From JABMQB01 sp964575025 (lineage in GTDB: Bacteria > Bacteroidota > Bacteroidia > Bacteroidales > Prolixibacteraceae): a DNA stretch of 64,000 bases. The first letter of the stretch is position 1. Every line of letters begins with the position of its first letter. The notes beneath the pieces were generated by a model, which saw nothing but the letters and a program-made list of their open reading frames with translations, made no database searches and was not told the origin of the DNA. Below are positions 46,212 to 54,766 of the stretch, piece by piece. The stretch is from positions 37,398-101,397 of the forward strand of contig CAZNPV010000007.1 of the NCBI GenBank assembly GCA_964575025.1, read 5' to 3'. Both the position numbers and the translations under genes were made by a program.

Positions 46212-47096
46212 ATGAAAGCATATGTATTTCCGGGACAGGGAGCCCAGTTTCCAGGCATGGGAAAAGATCTGTACGGGAACTCAGAGATTGCCCGGGAGAT
46301 GTTTGAAAGAGCAAACGAACTTCTTGGATTCCGGATTACCGATAGCATGTTTGAAGGTACGGTAGATGAACTGAAGCAAACAAGGGTAACCCAACCGGCC
46401 ATTTTTTTGCATTCGGTTTTGTTGGTTGCATCGTTGAAGGATTTTTCTCCTGGTATGGTAGCAGGGCACTCGCTGGGTGAGTTTTCAGCTTTGGTGGCCA
46501 ACGGTGTATTGACCTTTGAAGACGGGTTAAAGCTGGTCTTGCAACGGGCACTGGCTATGCAGAAAGCCTGTGAAATAAGGCCTTCTGCTATGGCAGCCAT
46601 CGTTGGTCTTGAGGATGAGATGGTGGAAAAAGTGTGTGCTGAAATTGAGGATATTGTGATCCCAGCCAATTACAACTGCCCGGGACAGGTGGTTATTTCA
46701 GGTACTGTGGCTGCGGTGGATGAAGCATGTGAAAGGCTGACCGGCAAAGGGGCTAAAAGAGCTTTAAAACTAGTGGTGGGGGGTGCTTTTCATTCCCCTT
46801 TGATGCAACCCGCCCGTGAAGAACTGGCAGCTGCTATTGAGTCTGCCCGTTTTGCCAAACCTGTTTGTCCGGTGTACCAGAATGTGGATGCCTTACCTAC
46901 TTCTGATCCGGAAGCGATAAAAAGAAAACTGATCGCCCAGTTAACCCATCCTGTGCGTTGGACACAAACGGTTCAGAACATGGTCAGAGACGGTGCTTCC
47001 AGTTTTACAGAAGTTGGGCCGGGGTCGGTTCTGCAGGGATTGATAAAACGAATAGACAGAAATTTGAAAGTTACAGGAATAACCAGTTTTCCATAA
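46212..47096 (+). CDS. fabD: Malonyl-CoA:ACP transacylase
   Basis: The 294-residue enzyme loads malonate from CoA onto acyl carrier protein for fatty acid synthesis in the cytoplasm. The start MKAYVFPGQGAQFPGMGKDL at 46212 is the usual one; the in-frame extension to 46185 has no support. The nucleophile Ser 87 lies in AGHSLGEFSAL. YNCPGQVVISG, GAFHSPLMQPA with the catalytic His, and EVGPGSVLQGLIKR near the end are all standard. Length is typical. It stands alone between the sugar locus and a convergent regulator gene. Confidence 0.96.
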   Translation: MKAYVFPGQGAQFPGMGKDLYGNSEIAREMFERANELLGFRITDSMFEGTVDELKQTRVTQPAIFLHSVLLVASLKDFSPGMVAGHSLGEFSALVANGVLTFEDGLKLVLQRALAMQKACEIRPSAMAAIVGLEDEMVEKVCAEIEDIVIPANYNCPGQVVISGTVAAVDEACERLTGKGAKRALKLVVGGAFHSPLMQPAREELAAAIESARFAKPVCPVYQNVDALPTSDPEAIKRKLIAQLTHPVRWTQTVQNMVRDGASSFTEVGPGSVLQGLIKRIDRNLKVTGITSFP

Positions 47097-47107
47097 TAAG
47101 AAGGCCC

Positions 47108-47130
47108 TGATCCCGGAGCTACCGGAATCA
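47108..47130. terminator. Possible bidirectional terminator between fabD and the regulator
   Basis: TGATCCCGG (47108-47116) pairs with CCGGAATCA (47122-47130) with one mismatch and a five-base loop, in the 47-base gap between convergent genes. It has no strong T tract on the plus side. Confidence 0.35.
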
Positions 47131-47143
47131 GAACTTCCGGGTC

Positions 47144-48493
47144 TTAATTTGGTTTGTTCTGTATCATCCGGTAGATGGTAGATTTGCCTATATTAAGCTT
47201 TGAAGCGACTAGTCTGACGTTGTTGTTGTAACTATTCAGAAAATGAAAAATAATATCCTCGGTATATTCTTCGAGGGTCTTTTCTTTCGCCAGTAAGTTT
47301 TTAACATCGTCCTTAATGCTTACATTAAGGTGTTCTTCTCTTATATTTTCATCGTTTGACATGACACAGGCCAGCTCCATAATGGCTTTTAATTCCCTGA
47401 TGTTTCCGGGGAACGGATAGGTCAGTAATTTGTTGGTTGCTTCCTTGGATATATTTTTGGGAGTAAGGTTGTTTTCTTTACAGAATTCGTTCACAAAATA
47501 TTTTGCCAGAAGAATTACATCATTGCCTCTATCCCTGAGGGGTGGAGCTTCGATGGGCAGACCCATTAACCTGTAATACAGATCCTGCCTGAACTTTCCG
47601 TCTGAGACCAGGGTTGCCATATTTTTATGGGTGGCTGTGATGATCCGCACATCGATCGGAATGGGTTTCAGTCCGCCTACGCGGATCACTTCGCGTTCCT
47701 GAATAACCCTCAGAAGTTTGGTCTGTATATTCAAATCCAGCTCTGCAATTTCATCGAGAAACAGTGTGCCTCCGTCCGCTGCTTCAAATTTTCCTGTCGT
47801 CCGTAGATCGGCCCCCGTAAAGGACCCTTTTTCGTGTCCGAAAAGTTCGCTTTCAATAAGCGTTTCCGGTATAGCAGAAATGTTTACCGGGATGAAAGGT
47901 TTGTCTTTTCTGGATGAATTGAAGTGAATCCCTTTGGCAATCAATTCCTTACCGGTTCCTGTTTCTCCGGTTATCGAAACAGAGATGTTGGTTCTCACTG
48001 CTTTTTCCATTAATTCAAAAACCTGGTCTATTTCACGGCTGTTTCCCTGAATAACATTTTTAAAATCGTATTTCTTTTTAACCACATCCCGGAGGTAGGT
48101 GTTTTCCTTACGCAACTGGTCTGACTCATGAATGTTTTTAATGATATTTTCCAGACGTTCCCTGGTATCAGGCCCTTTGGCGATATAATCGTAGGCCCCG
48201 TCCTTTAAAAGAGTGACTGCGGTGTTGATGTCATCTTGCCCTGAAATTATGATAACATGTGTTTCAGGAGAGATTTTTTTGATCTCTTTGAGTACTTCTG
48301 CGCCGTTCATATCCGGGAGGGTGTAATCAAGCGTGATCACATCCGGGGTATCCGTGACATGAGCCAGGCAATCTTTCCCGTTTTCAAAGATTTCTATGTT
48401 GTATGATTCATTTTGGGACAATTGACGTTTCAATACCTTTGCATACAACAGATTGTCCTCTACAATGAAAATATTATAATTCCTGGTTTTCAT
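47144..48493 (-). CDS. NtrC-family sigma-54 response regulator
   Basis: The 449-residue protein has a receiver domain (residues 6-120, phospho-acceptor Asp 56 in VITLDYTLPD). The sigma-54 AAA+ domain (about 142-370) has the Walker A GETGTGKE, the GSFTGA loop that contacts sigma-54, and GGTLFLDEIAEL as Walker B. A Fis-type helix-turn-helix forms the C-terminus (VRLVASKLNIGKSTIYRMI). It would activate sigma-54 promoters when phosphorylated. No histidine kinase is adjacent, so its signal is unknown. A 225-base gap upstream shows no clear feature. Confidence 0.94.
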   Translation of the reverse strand: MKTRNYNIFIVEDNLLYAKVLKRQLSQNESYNIEIFENGKDCLAHVTDTPDVITLDYTLPDMNGAEVLKEIKKISPETHVIIISGQDDINTAVTLLKDGAYDYIAKGPDTRERLENIIKNIHESDQLRKENTYLRDVVKKKYDFKNVIQGNSREIDQVFELMEKAVRTNISVSITGETGTGKELIAKGIHFNSSRKDKPFIPVNISAIPETLIESELFGHEKGSFTGADLRTTGKFEAADGGTLFLDEIAELDLNIQTKLLRVIQEREVIRVGGLKPIPIDVRIITATHKNMATLVSDGKFRQDLYYRLMGLPIEAPPLRDRGNDVILLAKYFVNEFCKENNLTPKNISKEATNKLLTYPFPGNIRELKAIMELACVMSNDENIREEHLNVSIKDDVKNLLAKEKTLEEYTEDIIFHFLNSYNNNVRLVASKLNIGKSTIYRMIQNKPN

Positions 48494-48718
48494 ATTGTTT
48501 GATCATAAGAAAGTGTAAATCAATAGGTCAAAAATATGAAAAAAAATTGAACAAACAACGATGCAGGTAGCAATTAAGAGGAAAAATGGTCCAAATTTGG
48601 GAAATTCAGGTTTTTCTTCCTCCCTTTGTAGGGGGATCCCTGAGGGTGATTCTCTGATTTGGACAATTCCAACTATGAGATTCCTGTTCTTTTTTTGGTA
48701 AAAGCAGGAATCTGTTGA

Positions 48719-49798
48719 TCAGAATTTATAGGCTGCTTTTTGCAAATCCGTGAGGTTCCTGAACGCATTTGGTGGATTCAGGTATTTTGCCAGGTGCAGA
48801 TGCACTTTCAACCGTATTTCTTTTCCGATCGGGGTATCCATCCGGTCAAAGGAATGGCCTCCCGGGAGTTCTTCAAATATTTCATAACTGAATATTTTCT
48901 CTTCTGCTTTAAGTGATTTTATCAGGTGTTCCACTTCCAGGACATTCACATCATCATCAATGGTGTTTGTATGGATAAGGAGGGGAGTATTTTGAAATTT
49001 ATGTGCATTCCAGGCAGGGGAGCGGCGTCTGTATTCTGTTACGTTTTCGTTGGCACTTTGTCCGATATGGTATTCTGATTCATACAGATCGCGGTATCCC
49101 TGGGTTTGGTAACCCATTCGGGCAATAAGGTCGCTGACGGGCACCCCGGCAAAAGCTACCTGGTAATCATCCGGATGATCAAAAATATTCATTAGTGCGA
49201 TGAGGCCGCCATGGCTCCAGCCAACAATACCCACCCTGTTTTTATCAATAAATCCATACGTTTCGATCATGTAATTGCGGCTGTAATACACATCCTCGGT
49301 TTCCAGCCCGCCATAATCGATTTTTTCGTAGTGGGACCGACCATACCCTGTACTTCCCCGGTATTCCGGGGCAACAACCACATAGCCCTGGCTTACCAGT
49401 TCCCTGACAATGTGCGTATAGTAGGTGGTAAAATTGCTGTGAACTCCTCCGTGAGGCAAAACAATCAACGGGTATTTATCCGATACATCCACAGCAAGTG
49501 GAATAAAAACATACGTCCAGAATTTAACCGGATTTCCGGCCCCCATGGCATCCGGATTCTTCTCCTTCCATCGGGGCGGTCCGTAAATATACAGCTTGTC
49601 TACATGCGCGATGTCTCCCACTTTTTGATACCATAAAATGTCATCCACCGCTTTCTCCAGTTGATCCAGCCGGTGGCTTACGTTTTCGCAGTGCTCATTC
49701 AGCCTCTCTCCAAGTGAGTTCAGGTCATAGACCTCCTGTGCGTTTATTGTTCCGGAGAGTAACAACAAACCACTTAATAGAATAAATACGTTTTTCAT
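48719..49798 (-). CDS. Secreted S9-type alpha/beta-hydrolase peptidase
   Basis: The 359-residue protein starts at 49798 (MKNVFILL) with a signal peptide ending in GTINAQ. The catalytic domain resembles prolyl oligopeptidase/dipeptidyl peptidase. It has VAPEYRGSTGYGRSHYEKIDYGG, the nucleophile elbow GWSHGG, the acid in NTIDDDV and the base in LPGGHSFDR. The beta-propeller usual in full-length S9 enzymes is absent. The N-terminal region instead has about 90 residues with a coiled-coil-like stretch. It may therefore be a stand-alone peptidase or esterase in the periplasm. No operon partners are evident. Confidence 0.8.
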   Translation of the reverse strand: MKNVFILLSGLLLLSGTINAQEVYDLNSLGERLNEHCENVSHRLDQLEKAVDDILWYQKVGDIAHVDKLYIYGPPRWKEKNPDAMGAGNPVKFWTYVFIPLAVDVSDKYPLIVLPHGGVHSNFTTYYTHIVRELVSQGYVVVAPEYRGSTGYGRSHYEKIDYGGLETEDVYYSRNYMIETYGFIDKNRVGIVGWSHGGLIALMNIFDHPDDYQVAFAGVPVSDLIARMGYQTQGYRDLYESEYHIGQSANENVTEYRRRSPAWNAHKFQNTPLLIHTNTIDDDVNVLEVEHLIKSLKAEEKIFSYEIFEELPGGHSFDRMDTPIGKEIRLKVHLHLAKYLNPPNAFRNLTDLQKAAYKF

Positions 49799-49985
49799 CG
49801 GTATAGATTTAAATAAAAACATGCTTTAGAATTCATTGGATGGATTGGTTCTGTTTTTTAGCTGTTTCTTGCCACGATAAGGAAAACCTGTATCGGAAGA
49901 GGAAAGATATCGTTTATTTTAGAAGGATGCAAGTGGATGTTTGGGTTATTGTAGGTTTTTACCGTTTGTTTCCATTAAGGTTCCG

Positions 49986-49993
49986 TATGTTTG
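49986..49993 (+). promoter_or_regulatory. -7 box for the flavin reductase-rubredoxin gene
   Basis: TATGTTTG is an exact TAnnTTTG match 31 bases before the ATG at 50024. A TTTG at 49965-49968 lies 17 bases upstream, slightly closer than the usual -33 spacing. Confidence 0.4.
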
Positions 49994-50023
49994 TTAACTT
50001 AGGCAACAGATAAAAAAACAGCA

Positions 50024-50779
50024 ATGAACACCAAAGCTTTTCATAAACTGTCCTACGGATTGTACATTATTGCCTCAGAACATGAGGGGGAAAAGGCAGG
50101 ATACATCGGCAATACAGTTTTTCAGGTTACGTCCACGCCGCCGCAGATTGCTATAAGTTGCCACAAGAATAATTTTACCATGGGGGTGATTCAAAAAAGC
50201 AACCTGTTTTCGATATCCGTGTTGAAGCAGGACCTTGATATTTCCATTATCCGCAATTTCGGATACCAATCCGGTAAAGACATCGATAAATTTAAGAATA
50301 TCGACAGTAAGAAATTTTCCACCGGGGTTCCACTTGTAGCCAATGCTTCGGTCGCGTGGTTTGAATGTGAGGTAGTACAGAAAATCGATGTAGGTTCGCA
50401 CATTTTGTTTATTGGGGAGATAAAAGATTCCGGATTGTTTTCCGAAGAACCTGTTTTAACGTATGCTTACTACCGGGAAACATACAAAATGCTGGCTCCC
50501 AAAAATGCTCCAACCTATTTAAAGAATGCATCACCGGAAGAAACAAAAACCAAAGAGCCGGCAGAATCCGGATCGGCAGACCCTGAAAAGATGAAATCCT
50601 CAGAAGAAACAAATAAAAAATCTGCTTATACCTGCTCCGTCTGTGGGTATACATACCATCCCGAAGAGGGTGATCCCTCATCAGGAATCCCTCCGGGAAC
50701 ACCCTTTGCAGACCTGCCTGAGGATTATCGATGCCCGGTATGCAATGCCGGAAAAGAATTATTTAATCCAGCCAGCTAA
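50024..50779 (+). CDS. Flavin reductase-rubredoxin fusion protein
   Basis: The 251-residue protein joins a flavin-reductase-like FMN-binding domain (about 1-160; KLSYGLYIIASE, GYIGNTVFQVTSTPPQIAISCHKNN) to a C-terminal rubredoxin. They are linked by a hydrophilic region rich in Glu, Lys and Ser. The rubredoxin (about 200-251) has CSVCGYTYHPEEGDP and CPVCNAGKELF, giving four Cys iron ligands. This is the layout of high-molecular-weight rubredoxins, which pass electrons from NAD(P)H to oxygen- or NO-reducing flavodiiron proteins. The partner protein is not in the window. A role in oxidative or nitrosative defence is inferred. Confidence 0.9.
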   Translation: MNTKAFHKLSYGLYIIASEHEGEKAGYIGNTVFQVTSTPPQIAISCHKNNFTMGVIQKSNLFSISVLKQDLDISIIRNFGYQSGKDIDKFKNIDSKKFSTGVPLVANASVAWFECEVVQKIDVGSHILFIGEIKDSGLFSEEPVLTYAYYRETYKMLAPKNAPTYLKNASPEETKTKEPAESGSADPEKMKSSEETNKKSAYTCSVCGYTYHPEEGDPSSGIPPGTPFADLPEDYRCPVCNAGKELFNPAS

Positions 50780-50926
50780 CAGGGTATTTCTTTTCCGAAG
50801 GATTTCTAATTCATGTATCCCCAGGCTGACATTGAAAAGGTTATCTTCCATGAACCCTTAACCGGTTGGAGTACGGTGAATCATCCAGGGGGGAAAATCC
50901 GGCACAAACCTGAAAGATTTTTCTTG

Positions 50927-51163
50927 TCAGAGGGTTCTATGCGTACCGTCACAGAATGGTTTATTCTTTGTTTGTTTACATTGACATAGATACACGGTTT
51001 TTTGTTCTTCCATTTTAAACTCCACCGGATTGATTCCGGTTCCCTTATGGGAGCCATCACAAAAGGGCTGGTTAGAGCTCCTTCCGCATGCACACCAGAA
51101 GTAAACACCGGGTTTTAGCTCTTTGGCAGCAGGTTGCCGTGCCGCAATGATTGGTTTTTTCAT
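50927..51163 (-). CDS. Double CDGSH iron-sulfur protein
   Basis: The 78-residue protein contains two CDGSH-type 2Fe-2S motifs: WCACGRSSNQPFCDGSHKG and LCQCKQTKNKPFCDGTHR. Each provides three Cys and one His. Tandem CDGSH proteins of this size occur widely in bacteria, where electron transfer or cluster transfer is suspected but not settled. It lies 148 bases from the convergent rubredoxin fusion gene, so two small redox proteins are neighbours. It lies 20 bases upstream of the start of no other gene on its strand. Confidence 0.9.
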   Translation of the reverse strand: MKKPIIAARQPAAKELKPGVYFWCACGRSSNQPFCDGSHKGTGINPVEFKMEEQKTVYLCQCKQTKNKPFCDGTHRTL

Positions 51164-51182
51164 AGAATAAAATGTATTTATT

Positions 51183-52007
51183 TCAGTCTGTTATATGAAA
51201 AGCAAGAACCCGGTTATCCGAGAAGGTGGGAACCAGCAACAATCCGGGTTTATAAGCATAATCCAGGTCTGCGGTATTCACATGATCGGCTGAGGAATCC
51301 CAGAGTTTGACAGGATCTCCTTCGGAGACCATAAAAATACGACCTGCCCAGTGTGAAAAGATCAATCTCCCCTGGTTGTCCCGTTCAAGACCGTCAATGC
51401 CGCCTCCTTCTTTAACAAGCACTTTCACCTCCCGGGTTTCAAAATCAACCTCATACACAGAATTCTCTCCGATCAGGAGTTTTCCCTCTCCGGCCCATAA
51501 GCCATTGGGTGTTTTGATGGTTTCGTTTTTTAACCAGCGTGATAGTTCCCCGTTTTTCAGACGGAATATTTCCCCGGTCTGGCTATCGGAAGCATATACT
51601 TCGCCATTAATCCGTATGGCAATATCGTTTAGAAAAACAGCTCCCGGAGCCTCGTGTCGGGTTAAGATCTTTCCTCTCTGAATATCAATCTCCACCACCT
51701 GGTTGATATCGGCCACATAAAGGATATTGCCAAAAATTCCCATTCCTTTTGGGGCATCAAGTCCGGTAACCCATTTCAGCTTTTTAATCTTCCCCTCAGT
51801 CGATAACTTGCTGATATACCCATTCCCATCTTTTTCATTAGCCGATCCGTTTATGTTGGAAACGTAAATGATATCGTTGGATTCATCGTACAGTACGGAT
51901 TCCGGCGTTTCAAAGTCCCTGCTGGTAGCCCAATCCTGCACGATTCTTTGTGGGGTGGCGTAAAACCATAGGGACACTAAAAGTACAATTAAAAAAAAGT
52001 ATTTCAT
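51183..52007 (-). CDS. Secreted SMP-30-like beta-propeller protein
   Basis: The 274-residue protein starts at 52007 (MKYFFLIV) with a signal peptide. Propeller strands repeat: ESVLYDESNDIIYVSNING, APKGMGIFGNILYVADINQV, LNDIAIRINGEVYASDSQTGEI, TPNGLWAGEGKLLIGE and GIDGLERDNQGRLIFSHW. The N-D and E residues at metal-ligand-like positions fit the SMP-30/gluconolactonase/strictosidine synthase-like superfamily. The actual substrate cannot be told. It is 19 bases upstream of the CDGSH gene on the same strand, so the two may be co-transcribed. The gene directly divergent from it is a decayed lactonase. Confidence 0.75.
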   Translation of the reverse strand: MKYFFLIVLLVSLWFYATPQRIVQDWATSRDFETPESVLYDESNDIIYVSNINGSANEKDGNGYISKLSTEGKIKKLKWVTGLDAPKGMGIFGNILYVADINQVVEIDIQRGKILTRHEAPGAVFLNDIAIRINGEVYASDSQTGEIFRLKNGELSRWLKNETIKTPNGLWAGEGKLLIGENSVYEVDFETREVKVLVKEGGGIDGLERDNQGRLIFSHWAGRIFMVSEGDPVKLWDSSADHVNTADLDYAYKPGLLLVPTFSDNRVLAFHITD

Positions 52008-52071
52008 TCGTGTTTTTTTTATATTTACCATTAGAGTGCAATTTAGCAATTTTTAAAACCGGATGTATTCT

Positions 52072-52338
52072 ATGAAACAAATAGTGGCTTTTTTGTTCAT
52101 TTGTTGCGGATTAAATATATACGGTCAATCCGACTCCGGGGTTCTGTTTTATACCGGTACTTTTTCCGGTAGCGGAGCTGAAGGAGTCTATGTCTGCACT
52201 TTTGATACGGTAACCTGAGACCTGAAACAGAACAATGTGATACGGGGTCTGGAGAATCCTAATTTCCTGGTTCGATCTTCCGACGGCTGTCTTTTATATG
52301 TTTGAAACAGGGGTGGGGTGAAAAAATTAACAGGCTGA
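52072..52338 (+). pseudogene. Decayed lactonase-family gene with in-frame TGA codons
   Basis: From ATG 52072 the frame encodes a signal peptide (VAFLFICCGLNIYGQ), then FYTGTFSGSGAEGVYVCTFD. These are followed by NVIRGLENPNFLVRSSDGCL and LYV, the opening strands of 7-bladed lactonase (6-phosphogluconolactonase-like) proteins. TGA codons at 52216 and 52303 interrupt it with the frame otherwise kept, and a third TGA at 52336 ends it. Only 88 codons of an expected 350 or more remain before convergent folE. It is a truncated pseudogene. Its neighbour, the SMP-30-like propeller, has a related fold and may make it redundant. Confidence 0.75.
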
Positions 52339-52360
52339 ATTGTGATACCCGTCATCATTG

Positions 52361-52984
52361 TTATGAAAGTTTGCTGCTAATCAACCGGATAAATTCTTCT
52401 CTTGTGGCGATTCTTTCAAATGCTCCGGTAAAGTCGGAAGTGGTGGTTATGGAGTGTTGTTTCTGGACGCCACGCATCTGCATACACAGGTGTTGCGCCT
52501 CAATTACAACCGCAACTCCCAGCGGGTTCAGGGTTTGCTGAATGCAATCTTTTATCTGTGAGGTGAGTCTTTCCTGTACCTGCAGTCTGCGGGCATAGAC
52601 ATCCACAACCCGTGCTATTTTGCTTAATCCGGTAATATATTTGTTGGGAATGTAAGCCACATGGGCCTTCCCGAAAAAAGGCAACATATGGTGTTCACAC
52701 ATGGAATAGACCTCGATATCCTTGACAATGACCATCTGTCTGTAATCTTCCTGAAATTTGGCTGATTGCAAAATCTTAACAGGGTCCGTTTCATATCCCT
52801 GTAACAGAAACTGCAACGATCTGGCCACCCGAAGCGGTGTTTTTTCAAGTCCTTCCCGTGTCGGATCTTCTGCCAGAATCTTAAGTATTTCTCTGTAATG
52901 TGCCTCCAGTTTTTTTATTTTTTCGCTATCAAATTTCTCAATTTTCCGGTAGGCTCCTTTGCTATTGTTTAATGAGATCTCCAT
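52361..52984 (-). CDS. folE: GTP cyclohydrolase I
   Basis: The 207-residue enzyme converts GTP to 7,8-dihydroneopterin triphosphate, the first step to folate. It shows EDPTREGLEKTPLRVARS, the zinc- and substrate-binding SMCEHHMLPFFGKAHVAYIP, GLSKIARVVDVYARRLQVQERLT and AQHLCMQMRGVQKQ. The zinc ligands Cys and His are all present, so this is the zinc-dependent FolE type. Length is normal. The gene runs into the remains of the lactonase pseudogene at its 3' end. Confidence 0.96.
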   Translation of the reverse strand: MEISLNNSKGAYRKIEKFDSEKIKKLEAHYREILKILAEDPTREGLEKTPLRVARSLQFLLQGYETDPVKILQSAKFQEDYRQMVIVKDIEVYSMCEHHMLPFFGKAHVAYIPNKYITGLSKIARVVDVYARRLQVQERLTSQIKDCIQQTLNPLGVAVVIEAQHLCMQMRGVQKQHSITTTSDFTGAFERIATREEFIRLISSKLS

Positions 52985-53095
52985 ATTTGTATCTTAATTT
53001 ATTGCCTACAAAGATTAACCTTTTTTTATAAAATCAGTATGAAAGGGTAGAATGTTTTTCGTCTTACGAATTTTTTTAAATGGAAATGAAAATGT

Positions 53096-53782
53096 ATGAA
53101 GATCTTAATCGTTGCAGCTACCTGGATGGAAGTCAGGTTACTGGTAGATGAACTGGAATTCCTGGAAGAAAATACCAATAACCTCAAGAGATACAGATAT
53201 AAGAATACTGAAATAGATATTCTTGTTTCTGGTATTGGAACCACGTTTACTACATTTCATCTCACAAACGCCCTTATGAATCAAAGATACGGGTTGGTGA
53301 TCAATATGGGGATTGCCGGAAGTTTAACCAAAGATCTGAAAATAGGGCAGGTTGTAAATGTGATCAGTGAAGAGTTTGCTGATCTGGGTATTGAAGACAA
53401 AAAAGAGTTCCTGACGCTTTTCGATTCCGGATACCTTGACGCAGATGAATTTCCCTTTGAAAACGGAGTCCTGAAAAATTCCACCAACGGAATTATATCC
53501 TTCTTGAAGCCGGTAAGAGGAATTACCACCAATAAAAGCAACGGACGCGAATCGAGCATTCATGAATTAAGCTTCAAATTCAACGGGCATATAGAAAGCA
53601 TGGAGGGTGCTGCCGTTTTTTATGTGTGTAAATGGATGGGGGTGCCTTTTTTGGAGATCAGGGCTGTTTCCAACTATGTGGAACCCCGTGATGTCTCCCG
53701 TTGGAATATTCCCCTGGCATTGGAAAATCTGAGTACCGAAGTGTTGGGAGTTTTTGAAAAGCTCCCCATTAAAGTTCCCTGA
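53096..53782 (+). CDS. mqnB: Futalosine hydrolase
   Basis: The 228-residue enzyme belongs to the nucleoside phosphorylase/MTA nucleosidase fold. It contains LVSGIGTTFTTFHLTNAL, YGLVINMGIAGSL, ESMEGAAVFYVCKWMGVPFLEIRAVSNYV and RDVSRWNIPLALENL. The SMEG and RAVSN-Y motifs are typical. It splits futalosine into hypoxanthine and dehypoxanthine futalosine in the alternative menaquinone pathway. The next gene, 28 bases later, is mqnD, which supports the assignment. Confidence 0.93.
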   Translation: MKILIVAATWMEVRLLVDELEFLEENTNNLKRYRYKNTEIDILVSGIGTTFTTFHLTNALMNQRYGLVINMGIAGSLTKDLKIGQVVNVISEEFADLGIEDKKEFLTLFDSGYLDADEFPFENGVLKNSTNGIISFLKPVRGITTNKSNGRESSIHELSFKFNGHIESMEGAAVFYVCKWMGVPFLEIRAVSNYVEPRDVSRWNIPLALENLSTEVLGVFEKLPIKVP

Positions 53783-53810
53783 ATTTTTTATTTTTGTTTA
53801 AAACGCATGA

Positions 53811-54653
53811 ATGAAAGTAACGCTGGGGTTTTCTACCTGCCCGAATGATACGTTTATTTTTGATGCCCTGGTGCATCAGAAAATAGATTTGGAAGGTCTG
53901 GATTTTGATGTGGTACTGGCTGATGTTGAGGAGTTAAACCGCCGGGCTTTTGCTTCCTCGATTGATATAACCAAAATCAGCTACTTTGCCTATGCTTTTT
54001 TTGCCGGTCAGTTTCAGATCCTCGATGCCGGAAGTGCCCTGGGGTATAAAAACGGCCCCTTGCTGATCAGTAAATATCCCCGGACCATGGAAGAGATCCC
54101 CGGGTTACAAATTGCCATTCCCGGGATTTATACTACAGCCAACCTGTTATTCTCTGTAAGATTCCCGGAAGCAAAGAAAAAAAAGCAAGTCCTGTTTTCT
54201 GAAATTGAAAATGCCATCCTGAATGAAGAGGTGGATGCGGGGGTAATTATTCATGAAAACAGGTTTACTTATCAACCCAAAGGCTTGAAAAGGATCATCG
54301 ATCTTGGTGAGGACTGGGAGAAAAATACAGGGCAGCCCATCCCGCTGGGAGGCATTGCCGTGAACCGGAACCTTCCGGCTGAAGTCAGGGAAAAGGCCGG
54401 AAGAGTGATCAGACGCAGTGTGGAATTTGCCTTAAACAATCCGGATGACAGTTATCCGTATGTAAAAAAGTATGCCCGGGAATTGGATGATGAAGTGATA
54501 AAAAAACATATCGGTTTGTATGTCAATAACTTTACCCTCTCCTTAGGGAAAAAAGGACATGAAGCCATACATACCCTTTACCGAATAGCTACAGAAAAAG
54601 GAATTATTGCTAAATTGCCCCGCGATATTTTTTACCGGGCCGGCATAAAATAA
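53811..54653 (+). CDS. mqnD: 1,4-dihydroxy-6-naphthoate synthase
   Basis: The 280-residue periplasmic-binding-like fold enzyme starts TLGFSTCPNDTFIFDALVHQ, the family hallmark. DITKISYFAYAFF, GPLLISKYP, DAGVIIHENRFTY and TGQPIPLGGIAVNR follow, with the conserved His in VIIHENR acting in catalysis. It turns cyclic dehypoxanthine futalosine into 1,4-dihydroxy-6-naphthoate. Together with mqnB it shows that the organism makes menaquinone by the futalosine route. mqnA, mqnC and mqnE are not in the window. Confidence 0.95.
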   Translation: MKVTLGFSTCPNDTFIFDALVHQKIDLEGLDFDVVLADVEELNRRAFASSIDITKISYFAYAFFAGQFQILDAGSALGYKNGPLLISKYPRTMEEIPGLQIAIPGIYTTANLLFSVRFPEAKKKKQVLFSEIENAILNEEVDAGVIIHENRFTYQPKGLKRIIDLGEDWEKNTGQPIPLGGIAVNRNLPAEVREKAGRVIRRSVEFALNNPDDSYPYVKKYARELDDEVIKKHIGLYVNNFTLSLGKKGHEAIHTLYRIATEKGIIAKLPRDIFYRAGIK

Positions 54654-54766
54654 TTGCCTGATGAGGCAATATCTGGCTCTTTTTATAGTTTAATCAGCAA
54701 AGCCCGTTTTTGTCAGAGAACAGAACATTAAGGAATGCTGTACCAAACCAAAACCACGTAAAACGA

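Noticed and set aside
52216..52305. TGA recoding (selenocysteine or Trp) in the lactonase-like frame
   Set aside because: The gene is cut short after 88 codons, no SECIS-like stem was seen, and other genes in the window use TGA as a normal stop.
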